Origin: Verrucomicrobiota bacterium
Lineage (GTDB): Bacteria; Verrucomicrobiota; Kiritimatiellia; RFP12; UBA1067
NCBI GenBank assembly: GCA_023269675.1
Contig: JAHFSX010000021.1
Location: 45,845 to 109,844, forward strand
Length of the DNA stretch: 64,000 bases
Direction: 5' to 3'
Part shown: one piece after another, positions 37,825 through 47,116 of the stretch
Layout: every line of letters starts with the position of its first letter
Numbering within the stretch: position 1 is the first letter of the stretch
Made by a program: the position numbers and the translations under genes
The notes under the pieces: generated by a model
Told to the model about the DNA's origin: nothing
Seen by the model: the letters and a program-made list of their open reading frames with translations, nothing else
Databases searched by the model: none

Positions 37825-39750
37825 ATGTTCCTGGCGACCGTACTTGTCTTATCGATCCTGGTTCAGTTCTATACGGCCGGGCTGGCCATTTTCCTGATCC
37901 GGAGAATCCATCGCAGCGTCGCCTGGCTGTTTTTGGCTGCCGGATTTGTGCTGATGGGCGTTCGCCGGGCCTTTGTGCTGGCCGGCACACTCACTTCAGG
38001 CGCATCCGAGTTTGACCCGGTTTCCGAAGGCGTGGGTTTATTGATTTCAATCCTGTTGCTGGGCGGGGTCTGGAAAATCAGGGGCGTGTTCGACCACCTC
38101 AACCGGCTGCGTCTCGACGCGGAGGAGCAAGCCGAGAAGCGCAGGAAGGCCGAGGCGGAGCTGACGGCTGCCCTGCGGTGCGCCCAGGAGACGGCGGCGC
38201 GCCTGCGGGAAAGCGAAGAGCGGCTGCGCTTCCTGGGCGACAACCTGCCGGGAGCGATGCTCTACCAGGTCGACTGCGGCGCGGACGGCCGCGGACGGCG
38301 GTTCACTTATGTCAGCGGCGGCGTCGAGCGTATCCACGAGATGTCCGTGGCCGAGGTGATGGAACAGCCGTACGCGATTTACACCCAGCTGGACGAGGAG
38401 GACAGCCGGCCGTTCGCCGAGTTCGAAAGGGCCGCGATAGAAACCATGTCCATGTTCCGCGCCGAGACGCGGATCAGGCTGCCGTCGGGAAAAACGAAAT
38501 GGATCCTGATCGCATCGGCCCCGCATCGCGGGCGGGACAATCACCTGATTTGGGACGGCTTCGAAATCGACATCACGGAGCACAAGCTGCTCGAAGAGGC
38601 TTTGCAGGGACACGGCAAGGCGCTCGAGAAGGCGGTGGCAGACCGGACGGCCAGCCTGCGGCACCTCGTCGAGGAACTGGGGCAGACGGAGCAGCGCGAG
38701 CGCCGGCGGCTGTCAGACTTTCTGCACGACGATCTGCAGCAGGTTCTTGTCGGCGCGCGGCTGATTGCGGAAAGCCTCGTCCCCCCCCATCCGGCGGATG
38801 CCCGCGCGGGCGATCTTTGCAAGATACGTGATCTCCTGACCGAGGCGGTCAACAAAACCCGCGTGTTGACCAACGGGCTGGTGACGCCTCTGCTGTACGA
38901 ACTCGGCCTCACGCCCGCGTTGCACCACTTGGCGGGGCAAATGAGCGAACGCTTCGGGCTCGATGTCGTTTTTGAGGTCCCGGACCTGCCGGAGGTGCGG
39001 CAAGAAGCGCTGAAACTCCACCTCTTCCACTCTGTCAGTGAACTTCTGTTCAACGCCTGCAAACACTCGGGAACGAAGAGGGTCCTGTTGCGAGGAGGAA
39101 TCTCCGGAGGCCGGGTTGAGCTTTCGGTCTCTGACGCGGGAAAAGGGTTCGACGTCGGAGGCCTCCCGAACGGAGCGGCTAGCGGGGGAGGCATCGGGCT
39201 GTTCAGCATCCGCGAACGGATCGGGGCCTTGGGCGGCACGCTGGGCGTTGATGCGGCTCCGGGCCGTGGCACGCGCGTGACGATCAGCGTTCCCGTGTCG
39301 CGGGAAGAGCCGCCCGCCCCGCAACAGGTGTGCATGCCGCCTCCTGCGGAGCCGGCCGCCGCGATCTCGAAGGGAAGGGCACGCGTTCTGATCGCCGATG
39401 ACCACGCTTTCTTCCGCGGCGTGCTGGTGTCGCGGCTGGGCGCTGAACCGTCTCTGGAGGTGGTGGGCGAAGCGGCTAACGGACTCGAGGCGGTCGCGCT
39501 TGCGAGGCGGCTTCGCCCGGATGTCATCATTATGGATATCCGCATGCCGGCCACGGGGGGCATAGAGGCGACGCGGCTGATCCTCTCGGAATTTCCGGAA
39601 ACCGTCGTGATCGGCATTTCGGCCTTTGCGGACGAGGGCTTCAGAACCGGGATGCTGGATGCCGGGGGGGTGGATTTGCTGGACAAGAAGGACGCGGGCG
39701 AGCAGTTGCCGGAGATGATCGCGAAGTACCTTGACCGCCGCGGGAAATGA
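37825..39750 (+). CDS. PAS-NarX-type (HisKA_3) sensor kinase fused to a C-terminal NarL-type receiver without HTH
   Basis: ERRRLSDFLHDDLQQVLVGARLIAESL (HisKA_3); SGGGIGLFSIRERIGALGGTL; ARVLIADDHAFFRGVLVSRLG...PDVIIMDIRMPATGGIEATRLI; protein stops after the receiver. Confidence 0.9.
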   Translation: MFLATVLVLSILVQFYTAGLAIFLIRRIHRSVAWLFLAAGFVLMGVRRAFVLAGTLTSGASEFDPVSEGVGLLISILLLGGVWKIRGVFDHLNRLRLDAEEQAEKRRKAEAELTAALRCAQETAARLRESEERLRFLGDNLPGAMLYQVDCGADGRGRRFTYVSGGVERIHEMSVAEVMEQPYAIYTQLDEEDSRPFAEFERAAIETMSMFRAETRIRLPSGKTKWILIASAPHRGRDNHLIWDGFEIDITEHKLLEEALQGHGKALEKAVADRTASLRHLVEELGQTEQRERRRLSDFLHDDLQQVLVGARLIAESLVPPHPADARAGDLCKIRDLLTEAVNKTRVLTNGLVTPLLYELGLTPALHHLAGQMSERFGLDVVFEVPDLPEVRQEALKLHLFHSVSELLFNACKHSGTKRVLLRGGISGGRVELSVSDAGKGFDVGGLPNGAASGGGIGLFSIRERIGALGGTLGVDAAPGRGTRVTISVPVSREEPPAPQQVCMPPPAEPAAAISKGRARVLIADDHAFFRGVLVSRLGAEPSLEVVGEAANGLEAVALARRLRPDVIIMDIRMPATGGIEATRLILSEFPETVVIGISAFADEGFRTGMLDAGGVDLLDKKDAGEQLPEMIAKYLDRRGK

Positions 39751-39983
39751 ACGCTCCGGCAATCCCCGGACGGCCAATCGAAACCGCTGATCTTATCCGT
39801 TGCCGCCCGACAGGCCGGGTGCCTGCTTTTTGCCTTTACCGGCGTCGAGCGCATGTCCGACGGCAGTCATCAACGCCGAACCGCCCAAGGGACGGCGCAC
39901 CGGACTCCCGTTCTTCTTTGTCGGCCTGTATATTGACAAGGCCGCAGGTACCGGCATCAAGAGTAAATAATCCGTTTCCTGGC

Positions 39984-40008
39984 CCGCAGGCGCGTGACGC
40001 GCCTGCGG
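39984..40008. repeat. Perfect short palindrome CCGCAGGCGCG-TGA-CGCGCCTGCGG
   Basis: 11-bp stem, 3-nt loop; no T tract follows. Confidence 0.7.
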
Positions 40009-40054
40009 ACTCCCGGATGACCGAACTCCCCGCCGCCGACCGTTTGATCACATT

Positions 40055-40641
40055 TTCTTATCCGACGTGGCCGAGGGCCGAGAGGGCGTCGACGAGGCGC
40101 TGGACGGTCGGGGCGCGAACGCCGGTGAAGTGGCGGGCGAGGGGCTTCGCGCCGTGGGTTTGCTGCCACGCGGTCTGGCGGATCACGCCGCGCACGAGAG
40201 CGATCTGGTCGGCGAGGGTGTCGGGCCAGGCGAGAGGAGCGGGAGAGAGGTCAGAGGTCGGAGGTCAGAGTTCGGGAGACCGAGATCGGACTGCACGGCG
40301 ACGCTGCCGGCTGAAGCCGGTACAACATGCGGTTGCTGATAAGCGGGACGGAGATAGCGGACTGTGCCGCGTGATTCCTCGTCGGCGCGGGCGCGGTTGA
40401 GGGCGACCAGCCGGTCGAGAATGACGGCGTCTGCGAGCGCGGCGTCCCACCCGTAGGCGGCAGCAACGGCCGCGTCGAGTTCGTCATGGAGCTGGCGCAG
40501 GACGGTGACGAGTCCCCGATCGTGGATGGCGCGCTGCTTGGCGGTGAGCGTCTCGTTGGCGCGGATCGCCTCCAGCACGGCGCAAAACTCCGTGAGGAAA
40601 AGCTGGCAGATGGAAGCTTCCTTAAGGCCGAGAGAGCTCAC
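40055..40641 (-). pseudogene. Frame-disrupted C-terminal remnant of MmeI-like class I SAM-dependent DNA methyltransferase
   Basis: Frame 1: LTAKQRAIHDRGLVTVLRQLHDELDAAVAAAYGWDAALADAVILDRLVALNRARADEESRGTVRYLRPAYQ; continued in a different frame: APLAWPDTLADQIALVRGVIRQTAWQQTHGAKPLARHFTGVRAPTVQRLVDALSALGHV. Catalytic motifs upstream are absent. Confidence 0.72.
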
Positions 40642-40829
40642 CGGCCCCGGCGCCTGCCGTTTTTGCCGGATTCATCGGCGCCCCTGCAACTCGTGCGGGC
40701 CGTTAGGTGGATGGCTGAACACTTTTTCAGGACATTCCAGCCCTTGCGAGGCCGCGGGGTCTGTGAGAAAATTTCTTTGGTGAAATAGACTTCCGAGGCA
40801 GGCGGCCTGACGCGGGCACAGGTGAACCC

Positions 40830-41234
40830 ATGAAAGCCATCGATCTACATGACGAGTCCGTGTGGAAGACGGACAACCAGGGCGCGGAATACACGGTCTC
40901 CGTGCCGTGCGACAATCCGTGCCTGCGGTCCGGAGCCGTCACCGTCCTGATGGTCTGCGAGGGGAGGGCATTCACCCCCGAGGACCGCGACCACGCCCAA
41001 CAGCTTCTCGACGCGCTCCCTCAGCGGCTGAACAGCATCTTCGCGCGGATGATGGATCTTCTGGGTATCCGCGAGTCGAGCGAGTTCCACGCGGCCAAGG
41101 GCACCCCCACGCTGATGCTGGAAGCCGGCGACCATAACCGCTGGATCTTTGCCTTGGACAGTGTGCCTCAAGACTCCAGCCTCTTTGTCGAGTGGGCGAA
41201 CGATCAGATCGTCAACGTATGGCTTTCGGGCTAG
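40830..41234 (+). CDS. Hypothetical protein (134 aa)
   Basis: Open frame between non-coding gaps; no family recognised. Confidence 0.55.
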   Translation: MKAIDLHDESVWKTDNQGAEYTVSVPCDNPCLRSGAVTVLMVCEGRAFTPEDRDHAQQLLDALPQRLNSIFARMMDLLGIRESSEFHAAKGTPTLMLEAGDHNRWIFALDSVPQDSSLFVEWANDQIVNVWLSG

Positions 41235-41267
41235 GCCCTTCGGCGGCGCGTGTCGGACCGCCCTCGT

Positions 41268-43409
41268 TCAGAACCGCAGCAGCGGGATCAGGCTGCCCTT
41301 CTCGTCGGTTGGCGCGGTCACATCGCGGATCTGGCTCCAATCCACCTCGTGTACGCTGGATTTGCCCGGATACCTGTAAGTCATGGGCTGACGCGTCATG
41401 AAAACCCAGATCGCGTCGGCGGTCACGCTGTCTTCCGCCACGCTCAAGACCCCGTAAGGGTGAACGCCCAGCCCCGATGCCGCCGCCTTGCAGAGCGGCA
41501 ACAGGTCGATGTGCCAGTTGCTCACGTGCACCGCCAAGATGCCCTCCGGAGCCAGCCGGTCGAAGTAGAGCCGGAAGGCCTCGCGCGTCGCCAAGTGATA
41601 AGGAACCGCGTCGCCGCTGTAGGCATCGATCACCAGCAGGTCGTAGAGCGGGTCGCCCGCCGCACGCTCCTTCTCGAGCATCCGCCTCGCGTCGCCGGGC
41701 ACCAGATCGATCGGCATCCTCGCGTCCGGCAGATAGGTGAAGAGCTGCGGGTCGGTCGCCACCCTCACCACCTGAGGATTGATCTCGTAAAAACGGAAAA
41801 GGTCGCCCGGCCGGCCATAACACGCCAAGGTGCCGGCTCCCAGCCCCACCACCCCCACCTTCATCGGCGCTCCGCGCTGATAGCGCGGATGCGCGTGGAA
41901 CGCGATGCCTCCGCCTGTCTGCCCGAAATAGGCTGTGCCTTTTGTCCTCAACTCAGGCGAGCGCAGCTGGATGCCGTGCGTGGTCTGGCCGAACCACAGG
42001 TAATGCACGGGCACGACGCCTGACGCTCCGAACCGCTCCAAGGTCTGCGTCACCGCCAGGCTCCCATAAAAATTCCGGGCACGGAAGACCACGCGCGACT
42101 GCGTATGCCGCGCCGTCACAAAAGCCAAGGCCAGCCACGCCGCACCGCAACACGCCAGATACGCCCACACGTTCCGCCGCGACCTCGCAACAAACGCAGG
42201 CTTGGGCAGACGCCACGCCACCAGAAGCGCGCAAACGAGGAGAATCAGCGGATACTCCAACACGCGGTTAAAGACCAACGGCGCGACTATCGAAGCGAGC
42301 AACCCGCCCGCCGCGCCGCCTGCCGCAATCGCCAAATAAAAGCCGGTCAGCCGGGAGGTCTCCGGCCGCTCCGCATACAGCCAGCCGTGCAACAGCACGC
42401 CCACGCAGAAGACGACCGCCACGGCGGCGGCGGCATTCGGGTAAAAGCTCCCGGTTCCCCACAACCCGTTCGCCACCGCCACGCCCATCAGAGCCGCAAC
42501 GGAGAGTGAGCCCCACACGCCGCGCCGGCCTTCGCCGAAACGCGAAAACCCCACGACATAACTCAACAGAAACACCGCCAGCATCACCACCCACACCAGC
42601 GGCATGGGCGTCACGTCGATGAAGAGATGCGCGATCACCGCATTGAGCAGGAACGCGCTCATCGCAGGCAAGAAGAACCACAGGAACGAGGACGGAGGGC
42701 GGAGCGCCTCAACCGGGAGCCGGCAATCGGCAGCCGGAGGGGGCGTGCCCGCCTCCGCGCGGGCCGCGGACGGCAGGGGCACGGTCCGGCCTCCCCATCC
42801 CGCCCGCGCGATGAGCAGCGCGTAAAGCCCCAGCCCGACCGCAAACCCGTACCACTGCATCGTCAACGGCACGAAAGGCTCCAGCACGAACGGATAGATC
42901 AGCAGCCCCATCAGCGAGCCCAGATTGGACACCGCATACAGCCGGTAGACCCCCCGCCCCGCTTCTCCGCGCTGCGGCGCGTCCGCGCCAGCCACCCAAG
43001 CCTGCACCAGCGTACTCCCCGCCGCCAGCAACACATAGGGCAGGCCCACAAACGCCAGCACGCAGAAAAGGACCTCCAGCGACGGGGTCGAGGAATTGCC
43101 GAAAAGACCTTTCAAGGTCAACCGCAACGCGGCGAAACCAAAGGCCCACGCCACCGCGACCCCGAGCAAGGCCAGATGCGCCGCACGTTGCGTCCGGGCG
43201 CTCTTCCCGGCGAGCAGGTGCGCATACGCGTAACCCGCCAGCAGCAGAACCTGATAGGCCCCGAGACACACGCTCCAAACCGCCGCGCTGCCCCCGAAGA
43301 CGGGCAGGAGCGTGCGGCCCAGCAGGGGCTGGATCATAAACAGCAGGAACGAACCGAAAAACACGGCCGCGGCAGGCAGGAACCTCGACTGCAAAGTTGC
43401 GCGCATCAT
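41268..43409 (-). CDS. Fused MFS-like membrane / spermidine synthase-like protein
   Basis: N-terminal multi-TM (FGSFLLFMIQPLLGRTLLPVFGGSAAVWSVCLGAYQVLLLAGYAYAH); C-terminal VGVVGLGAGTLACYGRPGDLFRFYEINPQV...DLLVIDAYSGDAVPYHLATREAFRLYFDRLAPEGILAVHVSN. Confidence 0.88.
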   Translation of the reverse strand: MMRATLQSRFLPAAAVFFGSFLLFMIQPLLGRTLLPVFGGSAAVWSVCLGAYQVLLLAGYAYAHLLAGKSARTQRAAHLALLGVAVAWAFGFAALRLTLKGLFGNSSTPSLEVLFCVLAFVGLPYVLLAAGSTLVQAWVAGADAPQRGEAGRGVYRLYAVSNLGSLMGLLIYPFVLEPFVPLTMQWYGFAVGLGLYALLIARAGWGGRTVPLPSAARAEAGTPPPAADCRLPVEALRPPSSFLWFFLPAMSAFLLNAVIAHLFIDVTPMPLVWVVMLAVFLLSYVVGFSRFGEGRRGVWGSLSVAALMGVAVANGLWGTGSFYPNAAAAVAVVFCVGVLLHGWLYAERPETSRLTGFYLAIAAGGAAGGLLASIVAPLVFNRVLEYPLILLVCALLVAWRLPKPAFVARSRRNVWAYLACCGAAWLALAFVTARHTQSRVVFRARNFYGSLAVTQTLERFGASGVVPVHYLWFGQTTHGIQLRSPELRTKGTAYFGQTGGGIAFHAHPRYQRGAPMKVGVVGLGAGTLACYGRPGDLFRFYEINPQVVRVATDPQLFTYLPDARMPIDLVPGDARRMLEKERAAGDPLYDLLVIDAYSGDAVPYHLATREAFRLYFDRLAPEGILAVHVSNWHIDLLPLCKAAASGLGVHPYGVLSVAEDSVTADAIWVFMTRQPMTYRYPGKSSVHEVDWSQIRDVTAPTDEKGSLIPLLRF

Positions 43410-43415
43410 ACTGAA

Positions 43416-45080
43416 TTATCCTTTGGCCTCGTCGTTTTGTCGGATCTGCACGCGCCGGATCTTGCCGCTGATGGTTTTGGGCAGCTCAGAGACAAACTCC
43501 ACGATGCGCGGATATTTGTAGGGCGCGGTCACGTGCTTGACGTGCTCCTGCAACTCCCTGGCCACCTCGTCTGACGGCGCATGCCCGTGGGATAGCACCA
43601 CCGTGGCCTTGACCACCTGGCCGCGGTCGCGGTCGGCCACGCCGGTGACCGCACACTCCAGCACCGCCGGATGCTCCAGCAGGGCGCTTTCAACCTCGAA
43701 CGGCCCGATGCGGTAACCGGAACTTTTGATCACATCGTCGGCGCGTCCCACAAACCAGTAATACCCGTCTTGATCGCGCCAGGCCATATCGCCCGTGTAG
43801 TAGGTGTCGTGGTGCCAGACCTTGCGCGTGAGGCCGGCGTCGCGGTGATAGCCGTCGAACATGCCCAGCGGCTTCACAACCCCCGTGCGCACCACAAGCT
43901 GCCCTTCCTCGCCCACCTCGCACGAGCGGCCTTCGTGATCCAGCAGGTCCAACTCGTACCCCGGCGCGGCGCAGCCCATCGAGCCCGGCTTGGGCGTCAT
44001 CCACGGGAAGGTGCCCGCGACCACCGTCAGCTCGGTCTGCCCATACGCCTCGTGCAGCTTCAGCCCCGTGCCTTGCAGAAACTTCTGATACACCTCGGGA
44101 TTCAACGGCTCCCCCGCCACCACGCAATGCGCGAGCCGCGTGAAATCATAGGCTTGGAGATCCTCCTTGATGAAGTAGCGGTACATGGTCGGCGGCGCGC
44201 AGAAGGTGGTCACGCCGTATTTGGCCACCACCTTCAAGACCGACCGCGCGTGGAACTTCTCCATGTCGTAGACCATCACCGCGCTGCCGCACATCCACTG
44301 GCCGTAGATCTTGCCCCACGCGGCCTTGGCCCAGCCGGTATCCGCGATGGTCAGGTGCAGGCCCCCGTCCCGGCAGCACTGCCAATACTTCGCCGTCACC
44401 AGATGGCCGAACGGGTAGAGGAAATTGTGCCGCACCATCTTGGGCATGCCGGTCGTGCCCGAGGTGAAATAGAGCAGCATGATGTCTGACGCGCCCGTCT
44501 TCCGTGCGCAGTCCGCTTCGTCCAAGCGGTCGGACGCGCCCGCCATCAGCGCCTGAAAATCGACCCACGGAGAGCCGTCGTCGCCGCCGTTGACCAGCGC
44601 GCGCACGCCGACCGGCGTCTCCGCAAGCGCCTGGTCCACCGCGTCGCGGATCGAGGGCTCGTTCACGCAGAGGATCATCTTCACGCCCGAGGCCTTCACG
44701 CGGTACACGAGGTCCTTCTTCATCAGCTGATGGGTAGCCGGAATCGCGATCGCGCCGATTTTGCACAGCCCCATCAGCGCGAACCAAAACTCATACCGCC
44801 GCTTGAGGATCAGCATCACCGCATCGCCGCGCCGGATGCCGAGCGCCATGAACGCGCGGGCCGCCCGGCTGCTCTCGCGCGCCATCTCCCCCATCGTGAA
44901 TGACCGCTCCCCGCCGTGGTCGTCGCACCACACGAGCGCGCGCCGGTCCGGCTCGCGCGCCGCGACCGCGTCCAGCACGTCAAAACCGAAGTTGAAGGTC
45001 AGAGGCAGCTTCACCCTGAAATTCGCCAGGAAATCCGCGTGCGAGTCGAACGTCTCCCGTTCCAGCCATGGACACACCAT
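43416..45080 (-). CDS. AMP-binding acyl-CoA ligase (acetyl-CoA synthetase/medium-chain acyl-CoA synthetase-like)
   Basis: YFTSGTTGMPKMVRHNF; YGQTELTVVAGTFP; YWFVGRADDVIKSSGYRIGPFEVESALLEHPAVLECAVTGVAD; ISGKIRRVQIR. Confidence 0.9.
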   Translation of the reverse strand: MVCPWLERETFDSHADFLANFRVKLPLTFNFGFDVLDAVAAREPDRRALVWCDDHGGERSFTMGEMARESSRAARAFMALGIRRGDAVMLILKRRYEFWFALMGLCKIGAIAIPATHQLMKKDLVYRVKASGVKMILCVNEPSIRDAVDQALAETPVGVRALVNGGDDGSPWVDFQALMAGASDRLDEADCARKTGASDIMLLYFTSGTTGMPKMVRHNFLYPFGHLVTAKYWQCCRDGGLHLTIADTGWAKAAWGKIYGQWMCGSAVMVYDMEKFHARSVLKVVAKYGVTTFCAPPTMYRYFIKEDLQAYDFTRLAHCVVAGEPLNPEVYQKFLQGTGLKLHEAYGQTELTVVAGTFPWMTPKPGSMGCAAPGYELDLLDHEGRSCEVGEEGQLVVRTGVVKPLGMFDGYHRDAGLTRKVWHHDTYYTGDMAWRDQDGYYWFVGRADDVIKSSGYRIGPFEVESALLEHPAVLECAVTGVADRDRGQVVKATVVLSHGHAPSDEVARELQEHVKHVTAPYKYPRIVEFVSELPKTISGKIRRVQIRQNDEAKG

Positions 45081-45097
45081 TGACAACCCCCGTCGCG

Positions 45098-45649
45098 CTA
45101 AGCGGTGATAACGGCCAGGAAAGTGGCGGGCGCCGAACCCTCGGCCTGCATGCCGTGCGGCGTGGCGGAATCGAAATAGGCGCTGTCGCCCGGCGCCAGC
45201 ACCCGCGTGCTGTCGCCCACCGTCAGCCGCAGCAGCCCCGAGAGCGCGTAGTTGAACTCCTGCCCCGGATGGGAGTTGAGGTGCAGCTCCTTCAGCGAAG
45301 GCTCGACCGTCACGACGTACGGCTCCATCACCTTGCCCGCGAAAAGCGCGCCCAGCGCCTCGTAGTGATACGCGTGGCGGCGTTCGACCACCGGGCCGGT
45401 GCCCGCGCGCGTCAGATGAAACACCTTGGCGTGCGCGTCCCCGCCCGTCAGAAGGGCCGTCACCTCCACCCGGTAAAAAGCGGCCAGCGCCGAAACATAA
45501 CTCAGCGGGAGATCCTCCCCGCCCGTCTCGTACCGGCTATAGGTCTCGACCGTCACGCCGGTCTGCGCGGCCACCGCGGCCGCCGTCAGGCCCGAGGCGT
45601 CACGCAACCCTCTGACACGCACAGCGATCGCCCGTCTCTGGTTCTGCAT
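45098..45649 (-). CDS. XRE-family regulator with cupin domain
   Basis: HTH (GLTAAAVAAQTGVTVETYSRYETG) plus cupin (HPGQEFNYALSGLLRLTVGDSTRVLAPGDSAYFDSATPHGMQA). Confidence 0.87.
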   Translation of the reverse strand: MQNQRRAIAVRVRGLRDASGLTAAAVAAQTGVTVETYSRYETGGEDLPLSYVSALAAFYRVEVTALLTGGDAHAKVFHLTRAGTGPVVERRHAYHYEALGALFAGKVMEPYVVTVEPSLKELHLNSHPGQEFNYALSGLLRLTVGDSTRVLAPGDSAYFDSATPHGMQAEGSAPATFLAVITA

Positions 45650-45685
45650 GCGCAACCTCCGCTGGCCGGCCCGGCCGCCCGATGA

Positions 45686-47116
45686 CTATCCCCTGACTTC
45701 CGCTGGCACATGCCGCTCCAGCCAGGCCGTGGCCTCGCTGAAGAGCAGGCGGTTCTTCTCCACCAGCGCGGGCTTCTTCTTGAAACTCGCGTCCAACGCC
45801 GCCAGCAGGTGTTCGCTTCTCAGCCCCGTCACCTCCAGCCACGCCAAGGCCGCCAGCATCATGGTGTTCGCCGCCTGCGGCACACCCAGCCGGAGCGAGA
45901 GGTCGATCGCGGGCATGGAGACCACGCGCACGCCGGCCGGCGCCGGCATCGTCAGCGGCACCGAGGCATCGACAATCACCAGGCCGCCCGGCCTCACGTC
46001 GGGCGCGAAACGCTCGTACGAGGGCTGGTTCATGCAAACCAGCACGTCGGGACGATCCACCGCCGGCGAGCCGATCGGCTTGCCCGAGACCACCACCGAG
46101 CACGCCGCCGACCCGCCGCGCTGCTCCGGCCCGTAACTCGGAAACCAGGTGGTGAAGCGCTTTTCAAGACGCGCCGCCTCCGCCACGCAGATGCCGAGGC
46201 TCAGGATGCCCTGCCCGCCGAAACCGGTAAACTTCAGGCGTTGCTCTTTGAACGCCTCGTCCGCCTCCGCCACCGGCGCCTGATGCTGCCGCTCCGACTG
46301 CGCGAAGAACGCCTCCACTCCGGGCGCGGGCGCGACCGGCGCGCGCGGAACCGCCGTCGCGCTGTTGTCGCGCATGCAACCCAGCGGAAATTCCCGCTCC
46401 ATCTCTTCCATGCAGAAGATCGCCGCCCTGATCGAATCCAGCCCCATATTCGTCGGGCACGGCGAGATGAACTCCACGAAGGCGTAGCCCTTACCGTCGC
46501 GCTGGATCTCCAGCGCCTTGCGCACCGCCCGGCGGGCCTGCATGATGCGCTTGGTGTCGGCCACGGAGACCCGCTCGATCAGCACCGGGGCCTTGAGCTG
46601 GTTCAACACCTCGCAGACGTGCAGCGGATAGCCGGCCGTCAGCGGGTCGCGGCCGAACGGCGAAGTGGTGGTCTTCATGCCCACCAGCGTGGTCGGCGCC
46701 ATCTGTCCGCCGGTCATGCCATACGTCGCGTTGTTGACGAAAAAGACCGCCATGTGCTCGCCGCGGCTGGCCGCCTGGAAGGTGTTGTTGAAACCGATCG
46801 CGCCCAGATCGCCGTCGCCCTGATACGAGATCACCACCGCCTCGCGACGGCCCCGGTTGATCGCCGTGCCCACGGCCGGCGCCCGCCCGTGCGCCGCGCC
46901 CACGTTGCCGCAGTCGCAGTAATAGTAGCCGAACACGCCGCACCCGATCGGATTGACGATGATCGTGCGGTCCTGCAAGCCCAGCTCCACCATGGCCTCG
47001 GTGATCAGCTTGTGAATGATGCCGTGCCCGCATCCCGCGCAGTAATGCGTCGCACGCGTCGGCTGCCCGCTGCGGACGAAGGACTCGTACATGCCGACTG
47101 TTTTTTTCTGTGTCAT
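45686..47116 (-). CDS. 2-oxoacid:ferredoxin oxidoreductase, fused TPP-binding beta and gamma subunits
   Basis: THYCAGCGHGIIHKLITEAM...GDGDLGAIGFNNTFQAA (beta) followed by LKFTGFGGQGILSLGICVAEAARLEKRFTTWFPSYGPEQRGGSAACSVVVS (gamma). Confidence 0.9.
   Translation of the reverse strand: MTQKKTVGMYESFVRSGQPTRATHYCAGCGHGIIHKLITEAMVELGLQDRTIIVNPIGCGVFGYYYCDCGNVGAAHGRAPAVGTAINRGRREAVVISYQGDGDLGAIGFNNTFQAASRGEHMAVFFVNNATYGMTGGQMAPTTLVGMKTTTSPFGRDPLTAGYPLHVCEVLNQLKAPVLIERVSVADTKRIMQARRAVRKALEIQRDGKGYAFVEFISPCPTNMGLDSIRAAIFCMEEMEREFPLGCMRDNSATAVPRAPVAPAPGVEAFFAQSERQHQAPVAEADEAFKEQRLKFTGFGGQGILSLGICVAEAARLEKRFTTWFPSYGPEQRGGSAACSVVVSGKPIGSPAVDRPDVLVCMNQPSYERFAPDVRPGGLVIVDASVPLTMPAPAGVRVVSMPAIDLSLRLGVPQAANTMMLAALAWLEVTGLRSEHLLAALDASFKKKPALVEKNRLLFSEATAWLERHVPAEVRG

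Noticed and set aside
40486-40788. Plus-strand 100-aa ORF over the methyltransferase relic
   Set aside because: Antisense to the recognisable methyltransferase C-terminal block.
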